This document shows positions 1 to 10,558 of a DNA stretch of 64,000 nucleotides, piece after piece; within the stretch, counting starts at the first letter, position 1, and each line of letters opens with the position of its first letter. Origin of the DNA: Ascaphus truei (lineage: Eukaryota; Chordata; Amphibia; Anura; Ascaphidae); NCBI GenBank assembly GCA_036426205.1, contig WSYH01000266.1, positions 175,010 through 239,009 on the forward strand, written 5' to 3'. The notes beneath the pieces are model-generated. The model ran no database searches and was not told the DNA's origin. It saw only the letters and a program-made list of their open reading frames with translations. The translations under genes were made by a program, and so were the position numbers.

Positions 1-240
1 ATCATCCTGTTCCAGTTTCCTCGTTGCCGACCTCTGCTTGTTTCCTGACTTCGCTACCTGCCGCCTGCCTCGGACCCCTGCTTGTTTCCTGACTTCGCTA
101 CCTGCCGCCTGCCTTGGATCTCTGCTTGTGACCCCTACTTTGCTCCCTGCTGTTCCTGCCACTGGTATCCACTTCAGCCGAAGTCCAATCCTTGACACTG
201 CAGCTGCATCCGCATCCGGTGGTGAACGCTGATTCCGTCA
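1..240. repeat. Pyrimidine-rich direct repeat, LTR-like debris
   Basis: Two adjacent 44-bp copies start near 34 and 78. Each holds CTGCTTG, then a TTCCTGACTTCGCTACC stretch, then GCCGCCTGCC. A third, partial CTGCTTGTGACCCC follows near 123. Short pyrimidine-rich tandem repeats like this are common in the R/U5 part of LTRs, but neither LTR ends nor a primer-binding site can be seen, so the LTR reading is a guess. No coding sequence is supported. Confidence 0.4.
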
Positions 241-280
241 CGTGACAGCGGAGAAGGGGAAGGATCGATGGTTCAGCCGC

Positions 281-1500
281 TCAAAAAAAAACAGGAGGTT
301 GCAGTAATGCAGACAGCAGGAGGTTGCAGTAATCGAGACGTGAGAGAATGAGGGCCTGAGTCAGAGTTTTAGCAGTCGAGTAACAGAGGAAAGGGTGTAT
401 CTTTGTGATATTGCGGAGGAAAATGCGACAAGTTTTAGAAACGTTTTGAATATGAGAGGAGAATGAGAGAGAGAAATCAAGTGTAAACCCTAGGCAGCGT
501 GCTTGGGCTACTGGGTGAATGATCGTATTTCCAATAGTAATGTGGAAGGAGGTAGTAGGGCCAGGTTTGGGAGGAAGTATAAGGAGCTCTGTTTTTGCCA
601 TGTTAAGTTTCAGTCGGCGGATGGCCATCCAGGATGATATTCCAGAGAGGCATTCAGAAACTTTGGTCTGTATAGCAGGTGTAAGGTCAGGGGTTGAAAG
701 GTAAATTTGTGTGTCGTCAGCATAGAGGTGATATTTAAACCCAAAAGATGTGATTAGGTCACCTAGAGAGTGTGTAAAGAGAAAAGAGAAGGGGTCCCAG
801 GACAGAGCCCTGGGGTAACCCCACAGGGAGATCAATAGAGGAGGAGGAGGTGTTAGCAAAAGAGACACTGAAAGTACGATTGGAGAGGTAAGAGGAGATC
901 CAGGATAGAGCTTTATTCTGAATACCAATAGTGTATTGAGAATGTGAAGGAGAAGAGGGTGGTCCACGGTGTCGAATGCCTCAGAGAGGTCAAGTAATAT
1001 GAGCAGAGTGTAATGACCTCTGTCTTTGGCAGCATGGAGGTCATCAGTTATTTTAGTGAGGGCTGTTTCAGTAGAGTGAGCTGTGCGGAAGCCAGATTGA
1101 AGAGGGTCTACAAGAGAATAGGTGTTGAGAATGTGTAGCAATCGAGAGAATACAAGACGTTCAAGGAGTTTGGAGGCAAAAGGCAGGAGGGAGACAGGTC
1201 GATAGTTAGAAGGACAGGTAGGGTCAAGCTTGCTGTTTTTGAGTAATGGTATAACGGTTGCATGCTTGAAGGAGGATGGAAAGGTACCAGAGTAGAGGGA
1301 AGAGTTAAATATCTGTGTGAGCATAGGGATTATAGAAGGAGCAAGAGGTTTTAGGAGATGGGAGGGAATGGGATCAAGAGGGCAAGTGGTAGAGGGAGAA
1401 GAGGGATCAGCAGTGACACATCCTCCTCTGAGATAGCGGAAAAAGAGTCAAGAAAGGCAGGAGGAGAGTTGGGAAGCAGTGTGGGATGGGAGGAGGCAAG
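281..1500 (-). mobile_element. L2-clade LINE, 5'-truncated reverse transcriptase fragment
   Basis: The minus strand reads from about 1324 to 281 as a 347-codon frame matching the RT of L2/CR1-superfamily non-LTR retrotransposons. It carries SNYRPVSLLPFASKLLERLV, then HSTETAL, then [13 protein letters not shown] (motif A), then HLYADDTQIY (motif C, YADD), then the thumb with SRLDYCN. Between residues about 131 and 180 the text turns to nonsense and then returns to frame at THSLGDL, which indicates two compensating frameshifts within 790-935. Homologous-looking sequence continues to about 1500. The endonuclease domain and the 3' tail are missing. It is a dead copy. L2 is favoured over CR1 by the HSTETAL and LLDLS(E/A)AFDTVDH wording. 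Confidence 0.85.
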
Positions 1501-2500
1501 AGATGGGATGTAATAGTTCCCCGACACTTCTGTTTTATTAAGAATAATCGCCTATATCCCAATATTCTGTCACTTCCCTATAGACTGTTATTGGATAAGG
1601 AATTTCCGTGCTGTATTGTGGATTTATCTCATGTGGATTTTCAACTTGGTCATGTCAGTGGTGTATTCATTGGTTTGCCCTAGACTTTATATATGACTGG
1701 TAGTTAAGGCATGCTAAATCTTAGCACCCTTTAGTGAATATGGGCCTATGAGTAGTTCTGTTGCAGAGCCAATCTTACGAGATATCCATGCAGCCACCTC
1801 TTGGATGGAATATAGCACGTAGCCTACAAATGAGAGCTTGGAAATAGAGATAGCGATGGTGGTGTTAAAGCACTGAGTACACTTTCCTTATTATCATGAT
1901 TATAGAGGCGGAGGGAGTACATGGTCCCCTTAGGTGATAAGCTCAAGAATATCAACAGATGTTACATCTAAAGAAGAAACCTATCTTACCTTGAAAGCTC
2001 TTACCATAAATATACATGAGTGATTGTTATCTGGCTCCAAATGAAAAGTACCACGGTTTGCAAACAAATCTAAATGTAAATGAAAATTGTATTTATATTC
2101 TAAATATAATGTAACATTCCCCAGCCCAGTATTTGTTTTTTTGAGCAGCAGATGTCTGCCTAACAAGGACATTGCATGTTTGTAGACTTGTCATATAAAA
2201 TATTAACTGATTTACGAGCCTAATTTCTTCCACCCCTTGATATTAGACTCCATGGATTTATAGAACAAGTTACAAGCATGAAATCGATTGCCATTTTAGT
2301 GTTTCTCCTTCATAGCCTTATACAGAACAAGAAGCTGACAATACTTTGTAATTGGTACCCAGAATTGGCATATGAAAGATGAAAATGTCTTTTAAATTAT
2401 AGCACTTGCTGTCTGGTTTTGCTTCCATTACAATTTTATATCAAATCCACATGAAACAATTCTATAGCCGATAATGAATTTTAGCAGACAATGGGGGAAA
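1501..2500. other. No gene recognised
   Basis: About 1 kb of moderately AT-rich sequence with short, unconvincing open frames on both strands. I see no LINE, LTR or PLE motif and no RNA gene. It may be unique DNA or an old, unrecognisable repeat. Confidence 0.4.
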
Positions 2501-2918
2501 TTCCTACTCAATCTTTTTTGTCTCCGTTATGTGTGGTTTAGACTGCATATAAAAAATGTGTTTAAGAAACATTGGGGAATTATTCGAAGTGATCAGATTA
2601 TTGGGCCTCTGATGCCTGTTCATGTACCCATAATTAAAAAAAAAAGCAAGATCTCTAAATGCCATCATTGCCCCCAGTAGGCTGAAGGATTCTACTACCT
2701 ACTTTTGTAATGAAAACAGAAATAAAAATACCAAAATGAGAGATAACGGCAATTTTTCATGTAATAGGAATCGTTGCATTACCTGTAGACACATAAATAA
2801 AAAAGATGCATTTACATCAATTTCAAATGGTATAACTTATAAGGTTAATGATTACATCGATTGCCTAAGTACATTTGTGATATATCTTATATCATGTGAA
2901 TGTGGTCTCCAATATATT

Positions 2919-3163
2919 TATTTATAAAATATTTTTATCAGGAAGTAATACATTGAGAGTTACCTCTCGTTTTCAAGTATGTCCTGGGCACAGAGTAAAA
3001 CAAATAATACATGGTTACAAGTACAGTTACATAAATGAGCAGGGTATACATTATATACAAGACATTGCGTGCACAGTTAAAGAAAATATATATTATGAGC
3101 GTATGAAACAGTTACAGACCATAATATATATTTTCTTTAACTGTGCACGCAATATATTATATA
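2919..3163. mobile_element. Small insertion inside the GIY-YIG codons of PLE copy A
   Basis: PLE coding homology stops after CGLQYI (about 2918) and resumes at IGRTSRT (about 3163), so about 240 bp were inserted. Both edges carry ATATATT-like sequence, consistent with a short target duplication. Low-complexity AT prevents an exact call. The insert holds no reading frame and ends in a long hairpin. It is probably a non-autonomous DNA transposon or SINE-like unit. I cannot assign a superfamily. Confidence 0.65.
3064..3153. repeat. Perfect 34-bp inverted repeat (hairpin)
   Basis: Arms at 3064-3097 and 3120-3153 are exact reverse complements over 34 bases, with a 22-base loop. The left arm begins ATTGCGTGCACAGTTAAAG. 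It forms the right half of the insertion in PLE copy A. Perfect pairing suggests a young event or gene conversion between the arms. Confidence 0.95.
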
Positions 3164-3840
3164 TATATTGGTAGAACATCAAGAACTTTAGGCACACGGT
3201 TCCTAGAACATAGGAGAAATGTCATACGTGGGTTTACCATGCACAGTTTATCACGACACTACATTAGTAAACATAATAAAAATCCATGTAGTTTTTCAGT
3301 TATGGGTATTGAATCCATTCCTTCTACTATATTGGGAGGTGATAGATTTAAGAAATTATGTACGCGTGAGACATATTGGATGTATGTACTAGGTACATTA
3401 CATCCGTGTGGATTGAATGATCATATTGATGTTAGCACTGTTGTTTAGTGTTATGGTACCAACATGTTTTGAGGTACATCTCTGAGGTCTGGTTTGGATG
3501 GGTTTTCCTGTCCCCTCATTGATAGTTGTCTCATCTCAGTTTGGTTGGTTTTAGTATAGGTGCTCCTTTGGCCCATATAGACATAACAGGTGGAAAGTGC
3601 ATATATTATTAATATCATTATTATTATTAATTAATAGTATAGACACATTAGGTCTATGCCTATGATTACACATACTTTGACACAAAGGTTTTTTGTACGT
3701 TTTTGGGGAGTTGTGACCCCCATCGGTCCTGAGGTTTTTTCTGTCTCTGATTCTGCTTTCTCCAGTTTATGATTATTCTAATGGTTATTAATGATATATG
3801 ATTTGGTATATAATTTGCTATATTATTTGGTACATTATTT

Positions 3841-3960
3841 ACCTACGACCACACCACCCTGAATGTGCCCGATCTTGCCTGATCTCAGAAGCTAAGCAGG
3901 GTTGGGCCTGGTTCGTACTTGGATGGGAGACTGCCTGGGAATACCAGGTGCTGTAGGCTA
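3841..3960 (+). rRNA. 5S rRNA-like sequence (pseudogene or 5S-derived SINE head)
   Basis: The 120 bases align end to end with vertebrate 5S rRNA. They keep the CACACCACCCTGAA start and the internal promoter used by TFIIIA/Pol III: the A-box region AGAAGCTAAGCAGGG and the C-box region TACTTGGATGGGAGAC. The end GGGAATACCAGGTGCTGTAGGCT is also recognisable. About eleven positions differ from the canonical amphibian sequence as I remember it, and several are CpG to TpG or CpA changes, the usual sign of decay in methylated DNA. It stands alone, with no 5S array spacer and no clear T-run terminator, and an A-run follows. That favours a pseudogene, a retrocopy, or the head of a SINE3-type element, although no SINE body is recognised downstream. 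Confidence 0.85.
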
Positions 3961-3999
3961 AAAAATTTATTTTATCCCATATATTATGTATTTTATTGT

Positions 4000-4165
4000 T
4001 ATTCATTCCTCTCCATATTTCTCTTTCCCCTCCCCTTTTTCCTTCACCCCTTCCCCTTTTCCAATTCCCTGTTCCATTTCCCACCTCCCTTCCCCCCTCT
4101 TTCCCCCCCGTTTTTTTTCATTTTACTTTCCCCTCCACCCCCTCCCCTTTTTTCTTTTTTTTTAT
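4000..4165. repeat. Polypyrimidine tract
   Basis: About 160 bp made almost entirely of C and T on the plus strand, with C6-C8 and T8-T9 runs. Open frames across it in all three plus-strand phases are a result of composition, not coding. Confidence 0.9.
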
Positions 4166-4169
4166 TCAC

Positions 4170-5220
4170 AGGTCATGCATTTCTCTTATGATTTTTATTA
4201 TGCTTGTGTGTTGCTCCAATGAGATTTTTCTGTGCTTATTTAATGTGTTATTCTTTTACTTCTATATATAGTTTCTTTTTGGATGTATCCAATATTTCAT
4301 CTCTGTCCTTTTAAGATTTATTATTTGTATGTTGTTCCTTCATCTAAAAGGGAAGGGCAGTGGGAACAGCGCTAATGCAAAAATTAACAATTAATGACAG
4401 TTACGTGACTAGAATAATAAAAGTACACACTTTAATATTAAAGTGGGGGCTGCCAGGAAAAAAAGGTCCACACAGACCAATATAGACAATAAAAACACAT
4501 AAACCGGCGCCTCCAAAAGAGAATACAAATATAGCTTGACCGAATAGAGTCCAATGCGGCTGGGATGAGATCCAAGGCAGTACAGTATCTTCAACGAAGT
4601 CTCATAGAATGACAAACAAACAAATAAGACAACAACAAAGAAGAAAAAAAGATCATAGTGCAACTAAAAACAAAAAATCACTGATAAGGTTTACAAGAAA
4701 TGGTTGCAATTTTAATGCGATGAATAAAAATAAATATAAAAACAACAAACACTGGATTGTTGGGCAAAAGACACTTATAAAGCAATAGCATCCGGTAGGG
4801 ATAAAATTGAAACCCTACTTACAGCAAAGCTGATAATGGTAAGCCCGTAGCACAGTGTCACTGTCCGGAACCAGAGCCTGGCAGAGGGATAACACAGCTC
4901 TGCCTCTTAGAGCTCCACGATGCCGGAAACCGCCGCTGGCCACACACTCACGAATCAACAGGTGTGCAGAGGGTGAAGCAGGCAACAACCTGAACCCAGT
5001 GCTGCCGAGGGACACACCGAGCTATTCGTTTTTAATTGTTAGTAGGAATATGTTTAAACTGCTTACAAATAGGCTCTAGTGCTTTATGATTGTCATGTGT
5101 AATGTTGTCCAGCAATGAAACAGGGTTAAATTTGTGAAATTGAAAGTACCCGCCCACCATCCGTACTGGCCAATCACAACAGTAAAGGTGATATAAAGGA
5201 CACCCCTTTTGACCATTGAA
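4170..5220. other. No gene recognised; probable PLE flank
   Basis: No coding motif was found. The sequence leads into the hammerhead-like motif at 5227, so the last few hundred bases may be the terminal repeat (pLTR) of a plus-strand PLE. No PLE protein can be seen next to it, so this stays an inference. Confidence 0.35.
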
Positions 5221-5226
5221 TTCAAC

Positions 5227-5260
5227 CCCTGACGAAGTCCTTAGTGACGAAACGCGTAGG
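5227..5260 (+). ncRNA. Hammerhead-ribozyme-like motif 1
   Basis: The core CTGACGA (5229-5235) matches the hammerhead consensus CUGANGA exactly. It is followed by an extra A, a short stem II (GTC at 5237-5239 with GAC at 5246-5248), GAAA (5249-5252) and the palindrome ACGCGT as a minimal stem III, with GUA as candidate cleavage site. Stem I is weak (only CC/GG), so this copy is probably inactive. Hammerheads are known from the terminal repeats of Penelope-like elements, which fits the PLE-rich surroundings. Confidence 0.55.
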
Positions 5261-5264
5261 ACGT

Positions 5265-5950
5265 TTCCCAAAGAGGCGAGTTTGTGGCTGACATTACTGC
5301 ACGAACGGAGAGAGTACCTTGGAGCTGTTGCTATTTTGCTTTGGACTGCTGTCGCTTCCGGTTTTGCAGTTGCCTGCTGGTGAGCAGTGAGAGCTGTGGG
5401 AGGTGTATCTGGAGGGGGTCTCTGACCGTGTTGCTGATTATTACATCATCTGGCTGCGGTGGCTCCAGTGCACCTTGCTGAACCAACGGATACACCAGAG
5501 GTGGCACCAACAGGACAGGCTGATACATTCCCTTCACAGCTTCAAGGCGATTGAGTATATCTCATAAATGCTATTATTTTTACTCTGTTTGTGAGTGCGC
5601 TTTTTATATTTTACAATCCCATAAATACTGTTTTATACATTATCACACTAGGAGTGCGCCTGTTTTTTCTTCTTATTTTCTGCAAATATCCTTGGGATTT
5701 GGTGATCCTTATATACGGGCAGCAAAACTCCAGTGGACTAAGTACATTTTTTGGAATTTCAACAGACATCTGGTTTTTATTTTATTTTTTATTTAATTTT
5801 TTATGTTTCATATTTTTTATTTTTGCTATAGATTTCAGTTGTTTTTTCACAAATTCGCCCTTTTGGTGATTTTTTGGTCAATAGCCTTGTTAACTTTATC
5901 TGATTTACACAGCTGATTTATCCTTATCAAGCTTCCTAAGGCGCTATTCC
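5265..5950. other. No gene recognised; possible PLE 5' region
   Basis: Sequence downstream of hammerhead motif 1. Open frames of 60-90 codons exist but are T-rich (F, I, L) and carry no domain. It may be PLE untranslated sequence; nothing in it confirms that. Confidence 0.3.
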
Positions 5951-5956
5951 AATTTG

Positions 5957-5958
<2 letters not shown>

Positions 5959-6005
<47 letters not shown>
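5959..6005. repeat. (AT)n microsatellite
   Basis: An uninterrupted run of about 23 AT dinucleotides that borders the duplicated repeat block on its left. Confidence 0.95.
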
Positions 6006-6007
<2 letters not shown>

Positions 6008-6844
6008 ATTAAGGTTATGGTGGGTAAAAAAGTGACTAAAACCCTCCACAGTAAAGCATAAAGCAACTGTAAATATTCCTGTATATTCATTTGCATGTCT
6101 TAGACAGATCTGCAACCTTGTCTTTCACCATTATCACCCAGCACACAGCACTTCCACTGCAGCAAGGGATTCTGGGAAATGACATGCAAATGTGCACACA
6201 GTGCCACCTTTTATCTCATGCTCACATTATATAAGCAACCCTTAGCCAATGCATGCTCCTTTAAACACAGCTTTTAAGGAAGGGCTTGGGAGATGCAAAG
6301 CCAGTAAACCCACTCACAGAGCCTGAAGTTAACACACTCTTCTCTCCCTGATCACTAAGATTGTGAACAATGCTTAATATATTCATTTTTATTGTAAGTG
6401 TTCATTTTTAAATTTATAAAGTTTAATTTTATCATTATATTGGTCTGCACTATGGTATCATTTTTCTTCACATACACTTGGTTGCTGAGCTGACAATTGG
6501 AGACCGCTTCATAGAGTGGAGAACAACTACCTTAGCAGAGACCATTGTGTGTCTAAACCGCTTGAATACAACTTACATCTTGTAAGTAGGCACAACATAC
6601 GAGCCAAGACAAGACATTTAATTTTACACTATCTAAAAACTGTCTACACTTAGATTGTTTTTTGTCTTTTTTGTTCTATTTCCCTCCATGTCAACCTTGA
6701 TGTGTATCATCAGTGTGAGGTTGGTTGCTAGCATTTGTTCGAATGAGATAAGAGTCGGTAATCACCACAATTATTAAGGTTATGGTGGGTAAAAAAAAGT
6801 GACTAAAACCCTCCACAGTAAAGCATAAAGCAACTGTAAATATT

Positions 6845-6902
6845 CCTGTATATTCATTTGCATGTCTTAGACCTGTCTAAGACATGCAAATGAATATACA
6901 GG
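6845..6902. repeat. 28-bp palindrome with octamer motifs
   Basis: Perfect arms at 6845-6872 and 6875-6902 with a 2-base centre. Each arm contains ATTTGCAT/ATGCAAAT, the POU-factor octamer. A second, slightly decayed copy lies at about 8328-8390. The structure looks like two element ends joined head to head. Confidence 0.9.
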
Positions 6903-6948
6903 TATATATATATATAATATTTTATATATATATAACTATCTATACAAC

Positions 6949-6993
6949 CTGTGTGTGTTGTGTGTGTGGTGTGTGTGTGTGTGTGTGGTGTGT

Positions 6994-7034
<41 letters not shown>

Positions 7035-7244
7035 GGTGTGTTGTTTGTTGTGTGTGTGTGTGGTGTGTGGTGTGGTGTGTTGTGTGTGGGTGTGTGTGTG
7101 TGTGTGTGTGGTGTTGGTGTTGGTGTGTGTGTGGTGGTATGGAGGTGTGGGTTGTGTGTGTGTGTGTGTGGTGTGTGTGTGTGTGTGGTGGTGTGTGGTG
7201 TGTGTGTGGTGTGTGTGGGTGTGTGTGTGTGTAGTGTGTGTGTG
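6949..7244. repeat. Degenerate GTG/GT microsatellite
   Basis: About 300 bp of imperfect (GT)n with GGT and TGGT interruptions. It is open in several frames on both strands (Cys/Val and His/Thr repeats), which is a composition effect. Confidence 0.95.
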
Positions 7245-7802
7245 TGCAAGCAAAAGGAAAAAGAAGCCCAAAATTATAGCACTCCGGTATACCATGTGAG
7301 ATATTGAAAATACAAATTTATTTATTAACGGTCACAAAACATAATAAAAGATAGCATAGAATATTTAAAAAAAGGCATACCTAAGCCACAGCAATAGCTC
7401 ACTAGCATAAAAGTCAAAATAGGACACAGTATCTCACATGAGAAATCACAGACAATATAAGTCTGAAGCAAAAGGAAAGTGATTATGCATATACCTCCCA
7501 CAAAGTAATATGAAGAAAAGGACTGAGACCAGAGTTACTCCATATAATAAACCACTACACTTGGAGTAGGGGTAAAAGTCCTCTAGTGTACTCAACAAGG
7601 CAAAACATAAATGCAATGCTGTGGAGAGAAAGAGTAACTGTATAACTGTCATGTAGCAAAGTCCTCAAGCTAGTAGAGTGTGCAGCACTATCCTACTATG
7701 CATAAAAAGCAGTGTCACAAAAAGAGCATTGAGCAGCAGCTCAGGGTATAGTTATGTGTCCCAGAGGGGGGACAAATCAGGGGATCCTGCCTACAGCACC
7801 CA

Positions 7803-7842
7803 CTCCCAGTGCGTGCATGCGTGCGTGCGTGCGTGCGTGCGT
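7803..7842. repeat. (GTGC)n microsatellite
   Basis: About eight tandem GTGC tetranucleotides followed by a short GTATATAT run. Confidence 0.9.
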
Positions 7843-8384
7843 GTATATATATACTGAGTTAAGTTATGGTGAGTAAAAAAAGTGACAAAAACCATCTACA
7901 GCAAAGCATATAGCAAATGGAAATATAACTGTATGCTCATTTGCATGTCTTAGGCAGGTCTGCAACCTTGTCTTTCACCATTATCACCCAGCACACAGCA
8001 CTTCCACTGCAGCAAGGGATTCTGGGAAATGACATGCAAATGTGCACACAGTGCCACCTTTTATCTCATGCTCACATTATATGAGCAACCCTTAGCCAAT
8101 GCATGCTCCTTTAAACACAGCTTTTAAGGAAGGGCTTGGGAGATGCAAAGCCAGTAAACCCACTCACAGACATGTTTCAACCTTGATGTGTATCATCAGT
8201 GTGAGGTTGGTTGCTAGCATTTGTTCGAATGAGATAAGAGTCGGTAATCACCACAATTATTAAGGTTATGGTGGGTAAAAAAAAGTGACTAAAACCCTCC
8301 ACAGTAAAGCATAAAGCAACTGTAAATATTCCTGTATATTCTTTGCATGTCTTAGACCTGTCTAAGACATGCAAATGATATAAC

Positions 8385-8401
8385 AGGTTATATATATAAT
8401 A

Positions 8402-8448
<47 letters not shown>

Positions 8449-8467
8449 ATTGATATTAACACTGTCT

Positions 8468-8557
<90 letters not shown>
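8385..8557. repeat. (AT)n followed by (GT)n microsatellites
   Basis: An AT-rich run to about 8442 and then about 43 uninterrupted GT dinucleotides (8470-8556). This is the counterpart, in the second module copy, of the degenerate GT tract at 6949. Confidence 0.95.
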
Positions 8558-8709
8558 AAGCAAAAGGAAAAAGAAGCCCAAAATTATAGCACTCCGGTAT
8601 ACCATGTGAGATATTGAAAATACAAATTTATTTATTAACGGTCACAAAACATAATAAAAGATAGCATAGAATATTTTAAAAAAGGCATGAATCCCCTAAG
8701 CCACAGCAA

Positions 8710-8945
8710 TTGCATTATTCTATATATATATATATATATAGTCAAATAGATATATATACATGTACATATAATATACATATACATATATATACATATACAT
8801 ATAATGTGTGTGTATATAAAGGTGTCTATGTTTTAATTATTATTATATATTATATATTATATTATTTTAATTATTATTATTATATATTATATATTATATA
8901 TTATATATTATATTATAATAATTTAAAAATTATTATTTTAATGGT
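8710..8945. repeat. AT-rich low-complexity sequence
   Basis: Mixed TATA, ACATAT and ATTATT short repeats without any coding signal. It separates the duplicated block from the LTR element on its right. Confidence 0.85.
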
Positions 8946-9029
8946 CCATGTCCCCTCTATCACCACAACCTCTCCAACTGTTACGATTGTGCTCGCCACA
9001 AACTGGGACCGGACCGCGGGGCTGAGGGG

Positions 9030-9931
9030 GCATAATATGTACTGTTCGCTTTTAACCCTAGGATTTGAGAAGAGGAGAACACAGACAGTACAAGGGGGGC
9101 AACCACAACTGTGCTGGTCTCTGAAGTGGGTATTTGGGAAAGAGTGTCTGGGACATCAGAAACGACTACAGATTCCACGAAAAGGGGTCTATGATCAGAA
9201 GCAGGGATTTCAGGTCACTGAGTGACAGACTGGGTCAGCGACATACCAATGAGTGGGCATTCTGCGAACAGGCTTAGGGAAACAAACGGTTCCAGAACAC
9301 TTTTAACTGGAGCCAGTATTATTGCCGAAAGTTCAGGGGGCGTAGCCCCGAGAATTTTAGCTGAGTCAGGGGACATAAGGGGTTCATCCTCTGAAGCTAA
9401 GGAGTTGTCCTTGTCTGGCGGACTACAGGGATTTACCATGGAAGGTTCATAGGGCTGACCTGCAGGGGTTAACATAGGAAAACCCTCAAGGGTTAAGTTA
9501 TGCTGTACCTGAGAATCAAGAAAAGATACGCTAGTCTCTGAGAGTGGGGACATAGGGTTTTCAGCTTCTTGCCCTAGAGACCTCAGCTTAGTCTGCGGGA
9601 TACAAGGGTTAACAATGGGGACCTCAAATAGCAGACTAGCAGGGGTTAAAACCAAAATAACCTCGGGAACAGAGCTTAGAAATTCTGGTTTAGAAAGAGA
9701 GGGCAAACAGGATTCATTTTCTGGTGCTAGGGAAGACACACTGACCTGGGGGATGCAAGGGTTTACAGTGGGGGACTCATAGACCTGTCTAGCAGGGGTT
9801 AAGACAGGAATGACCTCGGGGAAAGAACCCAGGGAGGTTAACTCAGGACTAGGGACCGTGGCAGCTTCTTCCTTAGCGGGGAGTGACAGGGAGATGGTTT
9901 GGCCTTTCTTAGGAGCGGGTAGTAACCCCAC
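9030..9931 (-). pseudogene. Internal ORF with three 51-59-residue repeats
   Basis: A 238-codon open frame (9931-9215) continuing with less certainty to about 9030. It is rich in P, S, E and L and made of three tandem repeats. Each repeat contains a hydrophobic EVI(P/L)VLTPA-type segment and then VNPC(I/S)P about 15 residues later, spaced 51 and 59 residues apart. No catalytic motif, zinc knuckle or membrane segment is seen. It lies in the internal part of LTR family I, directly 3' of the gag-like frame. It may be a repetitive spacer domain of gag or of a non-autonomous element. I recognise no family. Confidence 0.5.
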
Positions 9932-10015
9932 AGGTTTAGTAACAGGACTGGCAGCATAGAAATTGTGATTAGAAAGTGCGTAGGCAGCGAGAAGAGGGTC
10001 CCGCTCACTTATGAT

Positions 10016-10558
10016 TCAGTCAAGATCTTGGCATAACACACAGGTGGCATCTAGAATCTGATCTAGAGTCTTTTGTTCTGAAGAGGACAAAACCCAGGAC
10101 CGTTGGGAGAGCAGGGCCTGTTGAGACTTTCTTTCCTCATTAAATTGCTGAGATCTAGTAAGGAGTTCCTTACGAATCAGTCTTTCCTGAGGGGTTAAAC
10201 CTTCATACAAGAATGCACTCTCAGGCGGAGGCAGTCTCTCAAACAGGTATGGTCTTCCAAACAGGGACTGGTCCGCAGCCTGGGACATAGGTACAGTAAA
10301 AAATGTACCCACCCCCGCCACGGCGCGGTCCGGTTTTGTGGGGCCGAGCATACTGTTACGATTGTGCTCGCCACAAACCGGGACCGGACCGTGGGGCTGA
10401 GGTGGGGTTATATAATCACCGACCTTAGTCTGCGCAGACTGATCCGGAGTGCGCAGTTTGTAGTCATACGTAGCTGGGTCAGGATTGGAGAAGGCAGCAT
10501 CGTCGTTATTCAAGCAGGAGTTCGGCACCAGGTAGTCAGGAGTTCCCCGCTTCAGCAT
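10016..10558 (-). pseudogene. Gag-like ORF of LTR family I, start overlapping the LTR
   Basis: A 180-codon frame that begins within the LTR and runs into internal sequence. The more credible start is an internal ATG (MSQAADQSLFGR, about 10285), because it lies past the LTR end. The remaining about 90 residues are charged and helical (LTPQERLIRKELLTRSQQFNEER) and end in VLCQDLD before a stop at 10016. This suits the N-terminal part of a retroelement gag, but no capsid motif or zinc knuckle can be seen. It is read as gag-like from position only. Confidence 0.45.

Larger units (their letters stand above)
2520..3560 (+). mobile_element. Penelope-like element copy A, 3' fragment with split GIY-YIG domain
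   Basis: This is the C-terminal part of a PLE protein and its 3' flank, related to copy C at 26-28 kb. The first piece (2541-2680) matches the RT-to-endonuclease linker (KKHWGII, VPIIKK). The second (2736-2918) has the cysteine motif CNRNRCITCRH followed by FVIYLISCECG, the start of the GIY-YIG nuclease. The third (3160-3448) continues as IGRTSRTLGTRFLEHRRN and ends RETYWMY...GLNDHIDVSTVV, like copy C's GLNDCIDTSTIV. The catalytic-type R (in GRT), EH and the glutamate of RETYW are visible. An insertion separates the second and third pieces. The RT core (palm) is absent and stops or frameshifts separate the pieces. The 3' flank to about 3560 still resembles that of copy C. PLE GIY-YIG nucleases nick the target for reverse transcription; this copy cannot. 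Confidence 0.85.
6006..8695. repeat. Tandemly duplicated non-coding repeat block
   Basis: Two sequence modules each occur twice. Module 1 (6006-6330 and 7858-8172) starts TTATGGTGRGTAAAAAA and runs to CCCACTCACAGA. Module 2 (6690-7380 and 8175-8695) starts AACCTTGATGTGTATCATC, includes a palindrome and a GT microsatellite, and ends with AAGAAGCCCAAAATTATAGC. Unique-looking sequence at 6331-6690 and 7381-7857 separates the modules. Copies differ by a few bases and in microsatellite length, so the duplication is fairly recent. No protein-coding frame is credible. The family is not one I can name. Confidence 0.85.

Noticed and set aside
3841..3960. Functional 5S rRNA gene
   Set aside because: About eleven changes from canonical 5S, single copy and no clear terminator argue for a pseudogene or SINE head.
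6854..7307. Long open frames of Cys/Val or His/Thr repeats on both strands
   Set aside because: They translate a degenerate GT microsatellite in several frames at once; composition, not genes.
8981..9225. Plus-strand frames opposite LTR family I (for example 8710-9225)
   Set aside because: They run through AT microsatellites and antisense of the internal region; shadow frames.
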